DNA of 64,000 nt. Source: Puccinia triticina. Taxonomy: Eukaryota > Basidiomycota > Pucciniomycetes > Pucciniales > Pucciniaceae. The position numbers were made by a program, and so were the translations under genes. Of the stretch, positions 30,569 to 43,440 are shown piece by piece; positions within the stretch are counted from its first letter, which is position 1; each line of letters starts with the position of its first letter. The stretch is from positions 682,001-746,000 of the forward strand of contig NC_070566.1 in NCBI RefSeq assembly GCF_026914185.1, written 5' to 3'. The notes beneath the pieces were generated by a model. It made no database searches. It was not told the origin of the DNA and saw only the letters and a program-made list of their open reading frames with translations.

Positions 30569-33500
30569 TTACTTTTTCTTGGCTGGACCCGGTGTCTTTT
30601 TCTTCGATTTGGTCGGTCGCCCCGCGGCTTTTCGACGCTTACGCCCTGGCGCAGCATCGGACTTGGAAGTAGAAGGTTCTGGTTTAATCGGATCCTCGAA
30701 GTCCGAAATATCATCAAACAAGCCCTCAGGAATGTTATCCTTCAGATCTGCGATGAGTTCTTGGGATATAGCCTTCAATCTATCTAACCCTCCTTTCCTA
30801 GTTGCGGGATTGCATGGAGGACAGCTTGAAGAAGGCGGCTCCTCCGTCTTCACAGTCACGGATTCTTGGCTGGATAGTTGTGGCCTGGGTGGGACAAATG
30901 GTTTATGTAACGCTGATACTTTGACCTGGGGAGTTGGCTGCGATAATGTTCTTAGGGCTGGTGTCGAAAACTTCCCAGTCGTTCCACTGATTACTGGCTT
31001 ATTGCTGCTGCTTGCTTGAGCGTTTGGGTCATAATGCGCTGCCGAAGTAAATGTGGCAGGGCCCGACTTCGTTCGAAAAGAGCCACGAGGGGGAACATCG
31101 ACGGCTGTCTTGACCGCTGGTGTTGAAAACCGACCTAATGAAGCTGGTCCGCGATTCTTCCCCCAACGGTTGTAGTTTTGCTTGCTTTCTTGCGAACTGC
31201 CTGGGTAGCTAGACCTCCTGGCGCTCGGATCAGGGATACTAAACGTCTTTCTTTCTTTCGAATCGCTGCAAGTAAAAAAAAAACGATGCTCAGACTGAGG
31301 AATTGCGTTGAACATGGGCGGAATAACTTACTAGTCTTCAATCCAATTTTTGATAACCTTGTCCGGTGCCGCCGGGCGTCCGATCACAGTGGATAGTTCC
31401 TGAAGCATGCCGGAGTCGACTTCTGGCAGCTGTTGAGTAAAGGTGCAATCCGGGGCAGAGCTGTGAGTGGTGCCCTGTTTGAGTAACTTTTTGAGAAAGC
31501 AAGAGACCTCCTGGGATCGAGTCTCCGCTACATACAGCATTAGCACTTTTATGTTGAATGGACTTAAGAGTCTTCAAGACTTCTATTCACCTCCTTGCAT
31601 CCGCTCAACCGCATGCGTGAGATATAGAAGGCCCTGGGCCCGAGTCATAGCTACGAATAATAGGCGCCTGGAACGGGCAAGGGCAGCACCGTAAGTTTCT
31701 TGCATTGACGAGTGGAAAGAACAGACCGAAGTTACCTCTCTTCCTTTATTTCTTCCGGCTCGCTACATCGATAAAATGGAAAGATCCCATCTTCGACTGT
31801 TGATATGGAACAGGGTGAAAAATACGTCGAAGAAGTTTCTGTTCAAAGATGAAAACTAACCAGCTATCACAAACACTACCGGCCATTCAAGCCCTTTCGA
31901 CGAATGGCACGTGGTGATGGTAACCCTGGGTTGATTGTTGTCATCCTTCGACTCCTGTGTATCGGTGTCCGTCGAAAGGCTTGATTCAACGAGAAATTGT
32001 CTCAATGGTGTTATTTCCTCAATGTCGTCAGGAAGGGTATGGTCCATACTAGCAGTGTTTGTGATCAAAAACGTCAGTCTGAGCAAAAATGTATCAGACA
32101 ATCAACTACAGCACAAACTTGAACATTGCTTCGAGTCGGTCTAAATCTGCATCAGACATGGTGAAATTCGGGCGATTGCCCGCTTTGGCGGGCGGTTTGT
32201 TCAGATCTTTGACTGGCGACAAAGGCTGTGAATTGGATGCTGCTCGAGACTCTTGGGCGAGGTGTGTCGCAAAAGCCTAATAGAAACCGGAGATTAGTAG
32301 TCGACCGAGCATATGGAAACATGATATCAACGACAGACTTTCAATTCTTGAATATTTTGATCTCGTTGCACTGCATCAGGTCCATACGTTTTTTGGAGAT
32401 GATCTGCATAGTTGATTCGTTCAACCAAATGATCAATGATATCGGCGACGGGCGAGCCCTAAGGGAAGGGAAAGTCAGTGATAGCTAGTCATGGTGCTAG
32501 CATTCAGATGAGTAAGTACCTCTTGCGCCATGGCCTGAATGTTACATATTATAGAAAGAAACTTCTTGAAGGTTTCAGTCTGCGCTGGTTGGATACCGTC
32601 GAAACGCTTACCTCGCACCGCCTGAACTATGACTTCCATTTGGCTGATTTTATGAGTCAGAGAAGCAGCCTTAACAGCGGTGATGGCGGCGAGACCTAAA
32701 ATGAAAACGAAGAAAGTAAGATACAACAATCTCACAAATGGTTAATGATGGCAACTAACCAAGCTTTCGCCGAGGAGTGTTGATGACCCGCTCAAATGCT
32801 GGGGAGAAGGTTGGGTTATCAGCAAGCTGGAGGTAGGCTAGGATGTCTTTAACCTGATGACGAAACCGTTAAGCTGTTAGTGGGTTAACCTGCAACGTTT
32901 GTTGGAGATGCGACTTACTTCGACGCGCTCAAAGAACTTTTGGGCACCAATCATGCGGACTGGGATTCTGGCAGTCTTCAATGCAGTTTCTAGGTTGCGA
33001 CTCAGTGCATTGTACCGCATCAAAATACAAAAATCATTATAGTCCAGTTGACCGCCAGTGTGTGCGACCAAACGGTGTATTTCTTGCGCAATAAAAGCAG
33101 CTTCTTCAATTGGATTGGCAAATGGTCGAGCCATCGGCAAACTAACTCGTGGATGACTGGTGTAAAGATTTTTGTCAATTCGGTCGTTATCTGTGTATGC
33201 TCATGTTTCAGCATGGTTCTGGCGTGTGGACTTCGTAAAAGTAGTTATACCTTGTTGAACGACAGCAAGAGATGCTTTCAAGATAGATGAGCTGGAGCGG
33301 TAGTTCTCTTCCAATAAGGCAACCTGAGTGCCTGGGAAGTCTAGTGGCATGACATAGGCGAGAGTAAACGTTTTAGGTCAGCTTTGATCAATTCACAGGC
33401 TGGGTTGACCAAACAAGAGGTTACCTTTTGTCATCTTCTCGAGGTTAATAGCTTGAGCATAGCGGAAGCCATAAATTCCCTGATCAGGATCCCCCACAAC

Positions 33501-34593
33501 TGTGACAGCACCTCTGTGCGCAAGGAGTCTCATTATTTCGTATTGGACAGTATTTGTGTCTTGAAACTCGTCAATCAATACGTGTTCGATGTGAGCAATG
33601 ATTGCTGGATGGGACCGGAATAATTTTTCGCTGTCCTCCGGATGAATAAAATATTAACAACCTCCAGTTTCAAATGATAAAGAGTTTCTTTCAATTTACC
33701 CAAGCAACAATAGGTCATCAAAGTCCAGACAGTTATCCGCGTAGAGCAAATCGATATAAGATCTGACTCAGAAAGGAACAGGATGAGATAGACTCTGAAG
33801 CGCTTTGCAGTCAATATAACTACTGACCGATATAGCATTGCCATAAGCTTTTGGTAAGGAGTTTCGGCTCGTCGAAGCGTTTCTTCGGGTGAGAATCCTT
33901 GAGATTTTGCCTTTGAGATCGCTTCCACTACGGCTTTCGGCTTGATAGATTGGTCTTGGACTTCCTCGGAGAATTGGGGATCCTTGAGAGCAGTTTTGCC
34001 ATACTGTAGCTGTTGATCGCGGTCGCATATCACCCAGTTCGGCCTTAGTCCAATCTTTGTGCCGTGTTTTCTCAAAACTACCACGCAACCATCGCGATCA
34101 ATTCGAAATGGGAGGTCTGAGGGACGAGGAATATTGGCCAGAAATAACACCTACAGGTCACGCACATGCCATGAAAGGTACCCAAGATAACTTCGCTTAC
34201 CAGCGAGCCGCCGATCAGTGCAGCCAGGCGGTTCTGCATCTCCTTGGCCGACTGTTGGGGTCAAAATGAATAAGGAAAGTTTCCAGAAATTTGGGTGCTA
34301 GGACCCAATATACGGACCTTATTGGTGAATGTCACGGCGACCAAAGACGGGGGCGAGATCCCGCATTTTCTCAACAAATACGCAATTCTATAAGTCAATA
34401 CACGAGTTTTCCCTACAAAACATGCCAGACTAAGTAGTCAGTTCTCGCCAACCACAGGGAAAAGTGAAAAACACGGAGACCTACCACTGCCTGGCCCAGC
34501 AAGGATCTGGAGACTTCCATCAGCTGGCCGCTGAACCGCCTTGAGTTGATTCTGGTTCAAGGAACTCAGCCATGAGGGTTCTGCTGCATCCAT
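30569..34593 (-). CDS. SRS2: Srs2-type ATP-dependent DNA helicase (UvrD/Rep family), 17 exons
   Basis: Exons: 34593-34485, 34412-34318, 34251-34155, 34077-33828, 33762-33700, 33630-33425, 33340-33251, 33190-32919, 32853-32760, 32695-32520, 32458-32339, 32276-32119, 32048-31861, 31796-31736, 31667-31591, 31527-31332, 31265-30569. All 16 introns are 60-84 bp GT-AG and phases agree, giving 982 residues. SF1 motifs: Walker A AGPGSGKT (32-39), GTFHGMC, DEFQD (225-229), [11 protein letters not shown] (251-261), [19 protein letters not shown] (621-632), VAMTRA (665-670). The C-terminus is basic ([10 protein letters not shown]). Srs2 strips Rad51 from single-stranded DNA and restrains recombination. 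Assignment to Srs2 rather than another UvrD-like helicase rests on eukaryotic context and length. Confidence 0.92.
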
Positions 34594-35014
34594 TTGATGT
34601 TCTGATCTGGTGTTGCAGCCTTCACGAGGCGCTAATTTTTGACCCAATGGCAGAACTCAATGGAGTGGAAAAAGGATCGGGGCGTCCTGTGCTGGAAATG
34701 CTGATGATCTCTCTTGATAGGAGAGGTGGTTCACTGGAAAGATAATGAGTGGGTCGGCGGCATAATAGCATATCACGCCTCGGCTCGGAGAATCTGACGG
34801 GGGATGACGGGGGCTGTACATGCCTGTGACACCACGAGCTTAGAGCCGGGAGGTCAAGCTCGGTGACACCTGTGACCATGGACACCACCCGTGACCCTTC
34901 AGCAGCGTTCCAACATCAAGCCCAGCACACTGTCGAACCACACCCTCTCGACCGACATCATCAAGTACGAGCAAGCCCTGAATCCCCTACACCACAGCGC
35001 AAATTTTCCGAAAC
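34594..35014. promoter_or_regulatory. Divergent promoter region between SRS2 and VMA9
   Basis: 421 bp separate the two start codons, which point away from each other, so this interval must carry both promoters. No clear TATA box was seen. Confidence 0.6.
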
Positions 35015-35424
35015 ATGGGCGGGTGGTTGATCTTCATCATCCTCATTCTGGCTGTCGGACTCTCGTTTCTGGGATGGGTGTCTGCCCCCAAAGGAGACGA
35101 CCAAATGTACGTCTTTTCCCAATTACCAGCGCTGGGAAATGTGTTCTTTATTTGGCGATTATCGACTGATTCTTATCGTCTGCACCACGACTGATTTGTA
35201 ATTCTATTGTAGTGTGATCCGAACAGCTGTTATCGCTACAGTCACGTGTTGTTATCTCATGTGGGCTATCGTTTATTTGGCTCAGCTACACCCTCTCATT
35301 CGTTAGTAATCCCCTCTCCTTTGAAGCTTCGATTTCTAGCACATTGTCATTAATTTTTCAACATGGGATGCATCTTTTTCCTTGATCAGAGCCTAAACGA
35401 GGCGATCTGAGACCTGAACATTGA
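35015..35424 (+). CDS. VMA9: V-type proton ATPase subunit e, three exons
   Basis: Exons 35015-35106, 35213-35301 and 35390-35424 (introns 106 and 88 bp) give 71 residues, the normal size. The two membrane helices are IFIILILAVGLSFLGWV and VIATVTCCYLMWAIVYLA, with the family signatures SAPKGDD between them, then QLHPLI and PKRGDLRPEH at the end. Subunit e is a small membrane protein of the V0 sector needed for assembly of the vacuolar proton pump. The exons were too short to stand out singly, but together they match fungal Vma9 along the whole length. Confidence 0.9.
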
Positions 35425-36984
35425 TCCCGCTTCACAAACGAGGCTAAAACAAGTCAATCGCCAATGTGACTGCGGCGGAATTCCACTCTCAAGGATTCTA
35501 TGGACCTTCAAAGGGACCCTTAATGTTAGAATGGTTGATTTCATACTCGTGGAAACTAGTCTTCGACCTTGATCGATTTCAATATGGTATAGTCGGCAAG
35601 AAGCACATTCGAGAATCTTCAATTGTAATTTCATCTTCTATCAGACTTGGCAGATTTTTTTACGTCGAATCGGTAAGCTGGAGAAGTTCCGCAAGTAATA
35701 AAATGTTCATTAGGTTGTAAAAATAGAATACGTTGATACAAAGAGTGAGTCTGAGTCAAATTTCAACCTCCCAATCTTAATTGTGCTGCGACTTGAAATA
35801 ATTCACAGAATACCGTAACGTTCGCCATCAATGGAAGCCAACTTCCAAGGCATAAGTTGACCCCCGGTCCCCGAACAAATGTTTGTTAACAGCCTTGTCG
35901 GCAGGAATCCTTTCGCTTGCATGCTTCCTCAGTTGTGGGTTTTTAATATTTGTTTATCCTGGAAAAAGATGTATGAAAGTTGTGTTAAGGGGGTTTAAGC
36001 TATGATACGTGCAAATCATTCATCAGTACTCAAGAGGATACTCGATCTGGATTTGTGTTTATAACGAAGAGCTGGCGATGATCGCCCCATTGCGCTTATG
36101 TATTCAGCCCCCGCTGGGATCTTGATCCCGAAGGTTGCCAGCGGGAAAATCTGATTCAGTCTTGCTTCGAAGTCAATTATAAAAACAAGCCAAAAAACCA
36201 CCGACTCCAGAGACTGGCAGGGCTTCGGTCCCGGGGCTTGTGTCAGAGTCTTTGCATCCACTGCAAGAATCAGTGGCAATCAGCCTAGCGGTACCCCAGG
36301 GCATACCCCCTAGTCTACGACACTCGTGAAGTTGTGTTGATGTGCGTTTTCAGAATGTCGCAAAAGAATCTTTATTTACATCCATTTCTTCATCGGGTGG
36401 ACCCCGTTGATAGCTCATCCCCTGATCAATTTAGTTATATCTCCTGAGAATTATAGGCAGGCAAGCTTTAAATGGGGTACGCTCCATCTGCGGAGTTCTT
36501 CATGGTATCTATCCATCTCCTAAATATTTCTACACTTGAGCTCGAGTCAACTGGCTGCCTAGCTTCTGTCAGTGTCAAACCACTTCTTTTCGCCGCTCCT
36601 ATTTTCACTTATTAATCTATATTGAACAGCTGCGAGTTATCGAGAAAAGAACGCAATTCCGTCATTCGTCAAGTAGAGGAGTGCAAAGTCCTGGTGCCCT
36701 ATTATTTCAAGATCAAGAAAAGAAACTGGCATTCTCTTAGGATCATTTGGACCCTTCCTTCATCACTAACTTTGGGACTATAACTATAAATCACCAGAGC
36801 GCCAGGCATAGTCGCCCTCGCAAACGCCATAATCTTCAAGCCATTTTCAAACTGTTGAAATTTGTTGGGAAATGTTGTCAATTTATTGGAAGAAATTCAC
36901 GATGTGGATGGAAAGTATCACTTTTGAATGGATGGTTTTCTATTGTGAAACCTGTAGCAGTTGCTAATAGGAATCTCCAATTGA
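35425..36984. other. Intergenic stretch without supported gene
   Basis: AT-rich DNA. Short frames on both strands show no motif. The upstream part of the hydrolase gene, including its start codon, may lie in the last few hundred bases. Confidence 0.4.
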
Positions 36985-38376
36985 CAGTCCTCAGAGCTTC
37001 CTACGCTTCCCACCTCTTTAAATCGTGCAACTTGCGTGAAAAAGGGGCTTTGTCCAATAGCACTGGACTACTCAACCAAACCGCGCAACATATATTACGA
37101 AATTCATGGAGATTTGAAAGCCTCGCAGAAACTTGTTCTCAGTATGCGTCTTCTAATCCGTCTTATAAATTTAATCCACTGTATATCAAAACAATAGAGA
37201 TTGAAATTTTTATTGAAACTTTTTTCAAAAAGTCATGGGTATGCTTCCATTCTCAATTTAGTCAAGATTTCTCAGCTGATGGTTTTCTTTTGAATTTTTA
37301 GGCATAAACTTTTCTTGCTCTGCGTGGGCAGCCCAGGTCGAGCATTATAGTCGGAAAAAAAATCATGCCGTTCTCGTGTTTGACAACCGAGGCACCGGAA
37401 ATAGCGAGTTGAGTGTTACCGGGTAATTAAGCCTATATCTTTGATTAGTCGACTTAATCAATATATTTCAAAACTGTTCCAACATATTCACGTTAACAGT
37501 GCCGGAGCAATTGAACCGTACAAAACTTCAGAAATGGCGAAGGATACTATGAATCTGTTGAAATGGGTCGGATGGGAGCAAGATCGCTCAATCCATTTGT
37601 TAGGTGTCTCTCTTGGCGGCATGATAGCACAAGAATTGGTGAGTTTTGCAATTTCAGGAACCTGCAAATACATTCTTTTCTATCCATTCACACCCGCTGT
37701 TTCTTCAATTCATCAATTAGTGCTTGGTTATTCCGAAGAGATTCAAATCCGTCGCGTTTATAAGCACCAGGTGTGGAAGTGAATTGGACTGCCCATCGGT
37801 TGGTGGTTCATGAATTCAAATTTTGTCATGAGAGTAAAAAGGACAAAATCTGATGTAGACACGCTTATTATTTTTGACCATTTCAACCGTCAGAAAAGAA
37901 GCTTTAGTGCAGTATTCAAGACCACCTCCAAGATAGCTACGGGAGATCAAGCCTTGGATTTATATCTGGAACTACTACTCCCAGATGGACAATTCAACGA
38001 CTCAACGGAAGAGGGGCGAATCTTCAAGAGCGAATTGCGCGAGAAACTGCGAAGTTGCCACCATCTACCCCGGGAACAACCTGCTCTTGCGTTTGGGGGA
38101 CATTTTTATGCAGCTATGATGCATCATTGCTCTTATGAACAATTAGGAAAAATAGCTGACGATCTTCATCCAGCCAAAATATTGGTGATAACGGGCGATA
38201 GCGATGAGCTGGTTTTACCAAAGAGGTCACTAGAGCTGCACGAACATTTACCCGGTTCCGAATTGATTGTGGTGAAAAATGCAGGGCATGCCTTACCTTG
38301 TCAGATTACCGAGGATTTCAATTCAATTATGGATAGGGTAATCGAAGAAGGCAACTTGGCTTTCTGCGGTCACTGA
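36985..38376 (+). CDS. Alpha/beta-hydrolase, five exons found, 5' end unresolved
   Basis: The first recognised exon ends at 37141 (ALDYSTKPRNIYYEIHG) and its frame is open from 36985, but no start codon was fixed. Further exons are 37302-37422, 37500-37638, 37721-37802 and 37913-38376; phases agree. Signatures: FDNRGTGNS (oxyanion region), nucleophile elbow GVSLGGM with the catalytic Ser, ITGDSDELVLP for the acid, and AGHALPCQ for the catalytic His. The order and spacing fit a serine hydrolase of the alpha/beta fold. The segment before GKPIYYE-like motifs is still missing. The substrate is unknown. The lid region after intron 4 is divergent, so the 37803-37912 splice is the least certain. Confidence 0.7.
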
Positions 38377-40052
38377 TCGGCTCGACTTGAGGTGGTCAGT
38401 CTCTTAAAGCACGCTGTAAAGTTTAGAATTGATTTCGAGGGAAGGGAGTGACGTGTTTCTTCTGGCACTTTTTGACTCAGGAAACAGGACTGGAGTAACT
38501 GGAGAAGGATTGCTCATGGAGGCCAGTCCTGAGTCTTTCCCTGAAAAGTTCATGCTACATTTGCCCTTAGTTTCAGTATGTACACACATATGTACCAAGA
38601 GATCAAACATTCATTACATTGTTCAAATTCTTATTATGGAGATTTAGAGAAGCATGCTCTCTTTCTTTTGGCTATTCCATCAACTATTCTCGGTCCCCTG
38701 CACTGTACTAGGTATATACCAGCGCTTCCCAGCTAGAGTTAATTCATTTATCCTTGCTAGGGGACTCTACTCCCTAATGCTGTGGATGTCAGGAAAACCT
38801 GGAATAATTTTTTCAAAGGTAAGGGAGTATTGAACATATTCTTAGAGCCACCGAAACTTGAAATGCACTGAAAGTAGCTCAGACATGATAGTCAGGATCA
38901 TCTCCTGAGCTAAGAAGGGGCCCGGTCCAGTATTTGCGCTGGGTTTTGGTGGACCTGACTTTGGATTGGCTGGCATTTTCTTGCTCAGTCCGACGCAAAT
39001 CTCGTAGAACTTGTTGGCTCTTGCCATTTTCACCGCGGCTTCGAAGCTCATAGTTTTTTTGAGCATCGAGTCCGGTTGTGACTCGACCTAAAGGCAAAAA
39101 CAACGCTGGCAACCGGACCTAACAAAAGGAAAATATCTATGAGAATAGTGAACCACCTTCCCATTACGGGGTGCTTACATTGGGCCCTCCTCAGACGCCT
39201 TCCGCTAAGCACTCAAAGCTGTCTTGCAGAGGAGACACCTTGCAGCGCCCAATGTGCCGAAACCCTATTGAGGCCCAGGGCCTGCCAGTTTCTGTCAGTG
39301 TTGCGACATTCGGTGATTCCCAGAAAACTGTACCCCTGGCCTTTGCAAGCCTAGGCCGAGGGTATATGTATGCTGCAGTGGTCACCAAAAATTGGTTTTG
39401 CGCCTGTCTGACCTTCCCCATGGCCTTACCTGTGATATTGGTGGCAGGGTTTAAAAACAGTATTATTCTGAGTGCACTTGCTCAACGGCCTAACACCATT
39501 CCGACCAGACCGCTTGGCAGTCAATATTTTTGTACTTTTCTTCCAAGACCGAGCTCGAGAACACCGCATAATCTGTTCTGCTGTCGTGCGGAGATTCTTA
39601 CAGGCAACTGACTAGAGCTTTATCTTGCGTGCCAACAACCTCGTTGAAAGGCTATCAAGTTTAGCAGCATCTTTCCCGTCATAACGTGGCGGTTGTAGCA
39701 TCATCGTTCCCGTGCTGACGTGGCGGGAGATTTTTTGCGTCGAGCTCACCATTGGGCCTACAGCCTTTGTGGTACGTTGCACCCGGGCATTCTCATGGCC
39801 AAGAAACAAACCCAGCGTCCTAGTCTTCACCCTCTAAGTGTCAGCGAGTCTTGTATGACGTGGCACCGAGGACCTGAGGTCAGTGTTGCACCGGTAAAAG
39901 AGATGTAGTTAGGCTCCGTATGAATAACGGTTCAGGTTGTCCGTAGGAGAAACATACTGAGCACAAATCCTCACTTCCGTCCACATTTCTCGCTATTTGA
40001 GTAAAAAAATACTTTCCCATAACCTTCCCAAGAGCTTCTCTAATATATCACC
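38377..40052. other. Intergenic stretch without supported gene
   Basis: Frames such as 39171-39611 (plus) and 38842-39066 (minus) carry no recognised motif. Short near-repeats occur around 39675-39730 (TTTCCCGTCATAACGTGGCGG and similar). Nothing is called. Confidence 0.4.
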
Positions 40053-42352
40053 ATGCAAATTCACCTAGGACTCAAAAAGATAGGATTCTTGCTTATGATA
40101 ATCTTGCAAGAAAGTCACTGCCTGCCAATGGATGATGGTAATTTACTTTTATTAATTATTACTGTCTTTTTCCACGAAATATTTTTTTAAACTTCTATCT
40201 GCTTACAGGTGAAATAGCTTCTAGATTTACTGCAAGTCACACAGAAGCTGCACACCATGCAATCATGATTGGTAATTTTCTATAAATTATTATATTATTG
40301 ATTCATATTCAAAGCTTGCATGCTGATGTTGATTTACACATATGATGTCTTAATTCAGATCCATCTTCCAATAGAGGAACTGGATCTAAATCAGAAATTT
40401 CTGAAATCATATCTCCCAATCCTCATAATGAAATTGAAGAGGAAGAAGCAACATTACATGAGAATAGATGTAATGTTTCTTCAAGTTCTGTCTCTCTGTG
40501 CAATAATATAGATCCTGTGGTCCATACAAGGAGACTGGGGAGTTTTTTATACCCAGAAAAAAACAAAGAAAATTTAAAACAAATCCTCAAAGCATACAAG
40601 AGATCCTCCTACCCAAAGGAAACTGGTGAGCTGAGAATTTATTTTAAGATAAACATAATTTTCAAACTCATGTGAAATAATTTTCTGTGTTCTCCCTCAT
40701 ACCATTTATTGATATCACTTGCTAAATTGCTCCACTCCAAGCTGATATCAATTTTATACAAGGTATTCAACATAGATTTTCAATATTCAGGAGTAAAATC
40801 CAGAAATTTGATGAAAATGGAGAATTGAAACATCAAGAAGGTTATTCCAGATTAGATGGCTGCCTACAACTCATTTTGATACTAGAAGATTACCTTGCCA
40901 ATGGGGAGAGGCTTGTGGATTCAATCAATAAATTGAACCCATCCCTAAAAATGGCCATAAAAAGAATTGATGATCAATCAGTTGAAAAAATATCAGCAGA
41001 TCCTGAAGCAAAAGACCTACAAAGAATCCAGAAAATTTTGATTCAAGAGTTAAATATTTCATTGCACAAGATTGGTGAATTGAAATTTGTTTATGCATCC
41101 AATGTTGGTTCAGATGTTTTAGTTGAAGAAATTGTAGGAATCCAGGGCCTAGTATTTGAAACAATTGATTACCTCTACAGGAGAAATCTAATAGATCAAG
41201 CAGGCATACATTATTTCTTTGGGATGGATAAAACAATAGAGCTATCAGCAATAAACATGATTGCAAATTACAAGATAAAATATGGACCACTTAAATATAT
41301 TTCACCCCATCATTATTACCTCATTACCACAGATATACCTACAATGACTGGTTTGGAAAACTGGAGGACCATCAAAGGTTAGATAAAGCACTACATTTAA
41401 TTTTACTGAATTGAAAATTTACTGAAATCCTACATTTTTCTTTCTTTGGTTGAATTTGTATTTCATAAAAGATCTTGATGAAATCCAGAAAAGGAAATTC
41501 TGGTTTTATGCTGAGGTGGAAAAGATTGGGATCAACTATGAGCACTGGATCAACACAAAGGCAGAATTCCATGATGGAACCTTCTTTGTTCAATTAGAAG
41601 AAAATTACAAAAAGTTAAAACAAGTCAAATCAATTGAAAGTGATGGATTGGGATCAAAATATTCTAATAGATTGAAAAATCTGAAGCCATCAAGAATAGC
41701 TAATGGATTAAAAAAGCTGAAGCTATCAAAAGTGAATGGAATCTTTACAGGTAAAGGAAAATCAACAGTACAGAATAGAAATCAAGAACAAATGGCAGAG
41801 GATGAAGTCAAGGATGTTGAAATGGTAGATATGAGCAATAAATCAACCAGTTTAACGTTGAAAGAGTCTGAGGAAGATAAGAATTACATCAAAAGTCAAA
41901 CATTTGATGAAATCATGAAAAAATTATTGATAGATGTTTCTGATGATCATAATGAAACAATTCAAACTCGTATATTGTCATCTGAAATATTGAATTTTGT
42001 TTCAAAAAATTATGGGATAGAAACCTTGAAGTCTTTCACCAAGCAGCCCAACCTTGAGCATCAATTGGAATCATATGATCTCACAATTCAGCTTCTGAAC
42101 CTATGCAGCAGTATCAGAGGTTTTATCTCAATTCAAATTGAAAAAGGTTTCATTGATATTGACAAGGAATTAGACACACAAGTTTTGGATCCTCTTTTTC
42201 AAAAAGCGGTAAAAAGGTTTGTTTTTGATTCAGAAAGACTTTCCAAGAGACTTAGAAGCTTTTCACATCATTCAATTACAAATTATGATCTTTTGAGGAT
42301 GATAAATGAAGCCAAAGAATCACATCTAGTTAAATGGTTTACTAAAAAATAA
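40053..42352 (+). CDS. Secreted 636-residue Lys/Ile-rich protein, five exons
   Basis: Exons 40053-40137, 40209-40271, 40359-40625, 40763-41377 and 41472-42352 join in phase. Residues 1-22 are a signal peptide (core IGFLLMIIL, then QESHC). The mature protein is helical and strongly charged, with segments such as SEISEIISPNPHNEIEEEEA, YSRLDGCLQLILILEDYLAN and KRKFWFYAEVEKIGINYEHW. A basic low-complexity stretch (RLKNLKPSRIANGLKKLKLS) could bind nucleic acid or act as a localisation signal. No catalytic motif or known domain is recognised. The gene is much more AT-rich than eIF4B or SRS2. A role as a rust secreted effector is inference from the signal peptide and lack of recognisable family. Confidence 0.75.
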
Positions 42353-42848
42353 AAGTATATAAGTATCCTACTCATACCACTACAATCATCTTTTCTGTTT
42401 AAAATCCAAGTTTCATGCTGGATTATATTCAACTGATTTTCAATTAAATTCTCAATCTTGTTTTTGAAATCTTCTTTACACTATGGAGGCCCTGACGCGC
42501 CAATCTTGCCATAAAAAATCAAAAACCCTGATTTCCCGCCCCTGAAATGACAAGCTTGTCACAATTTTCTCAAAACATGCCCCTGGACCGCCATACTTGC
42601 CAGGCTGATATTGATCTCATCCGCCATACATGCCAAGTTTCAGGAAGAATCACTGTTTGACGGTGTTGGGCCGCCAACTGTGCCACAACCGACCCCCAAG
42701 ATGCCAGACTTGCCATCACCCTTCCCCAATCGTCCGGCCCGCCCTGTGTCTCATCCCCTCCGCTCCCATACACGGAGCACAATACAAAATATACAGAATA
42801 TAAGGCTATGCCCCCATTGCTAATGTTAACCTCATGGTAGGGCTGGAC

Positions 42849-43026
42849 CCCGACCAAGGCCAGTCGGGTATACCTGACTATCCAACTGAGTCAGTGAGCA
42901 GGAGGATGTTTATATATATCCCCCCGCACCACAGATGCCAACGCCCGCGCCAGCGTTGACTGACGCGTGTCCCGCGGCCCATCCAACTGTGTCGCATAGT
43001 CAGGTATACCCGACTGGCGGTCGGGG
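42849..43026. repeat. Nested inverted repeat inside the TIR element
   Basis: A perfect 21-bp pair lies at 42861-42881 and 42996-43016 (core CAGTCGGGTATACCTGACTA), extended outward by CCCCGACC / GGTCGGGG. It resembles a smaller foldback element inserted in the larger one. Confidence 0.75.
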
Positions 43027-43075
43027 CTCAGCTGTCAACCTGGCTGCCTTGTCAAGAAGTCCTTTTGGCGAAGTC

Positions 43076-43440
43076 CTTTTGACGAGTTGGACATATGTAC
43101 CCTGCTTGAGCTCGCTGGGATCCTTTTGTTGCCAAGGAGTCCCCCCAGCAAGCTGAATGTGTCCAGCTCCTCGGGAGGACCTCCTTCGCCGAGCTGGATG
43201 CACATGTATCCTGCTCGCCAGGACCTCACCGAGCTGGATAAATATGTATCCAGCTCGCCGGGACCTGACCGGACCTGACGTATCCAGCTCAGCGAGGGAG
43301 GTCCTCCCGACGAGCTGGACACGTTCAGCTTTCTGGGTGGACTCTTGCTGGGACCTTCCTTACCGAGCTGGGTGCATGTATCCAGCTTGGCGAGAGAGGT
43401 CCTCCCGGCGAGCTGGACACATCCAGTTCGCTGGGTTGAC
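43076..43440. repeat. Palindromic minisatellite (CGAGCTGGAT / ATCCAGCTCG)
   Basis: The motif GAGCTGG or its complement recurs about nine times, often paired head to head. One unit is CGAGCTGGAT 43230-43239 and ATCCAGCTCG 43248-43257 around AAATATGT. GGGAGGTCCTCCC palindromes (43296-43308 and a near copy at about 43392) separate the units. The whole stretch can fold into serial hairpins. Confidence 0.75.

Noticed and set aside
33624..33700. Apparent frameshift between SRS2 exons 5 and 6
   Set aside because: With the donor read as GG|GTAAAT (exon ending at 33700, phase 2) and acceptor at 33631, the frame is continuous through [14 protein letters not shown].
34594..34647. N-terminal extension of SRS2
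   Set aside because: The upstream in-frame codon at 34647 is TTG; ATG 34593 is the first Met.
39171..39611. 146-codon plus-strand frame
   Set aside because: No motif, odd composition, overlapping minus frame of similar quality.
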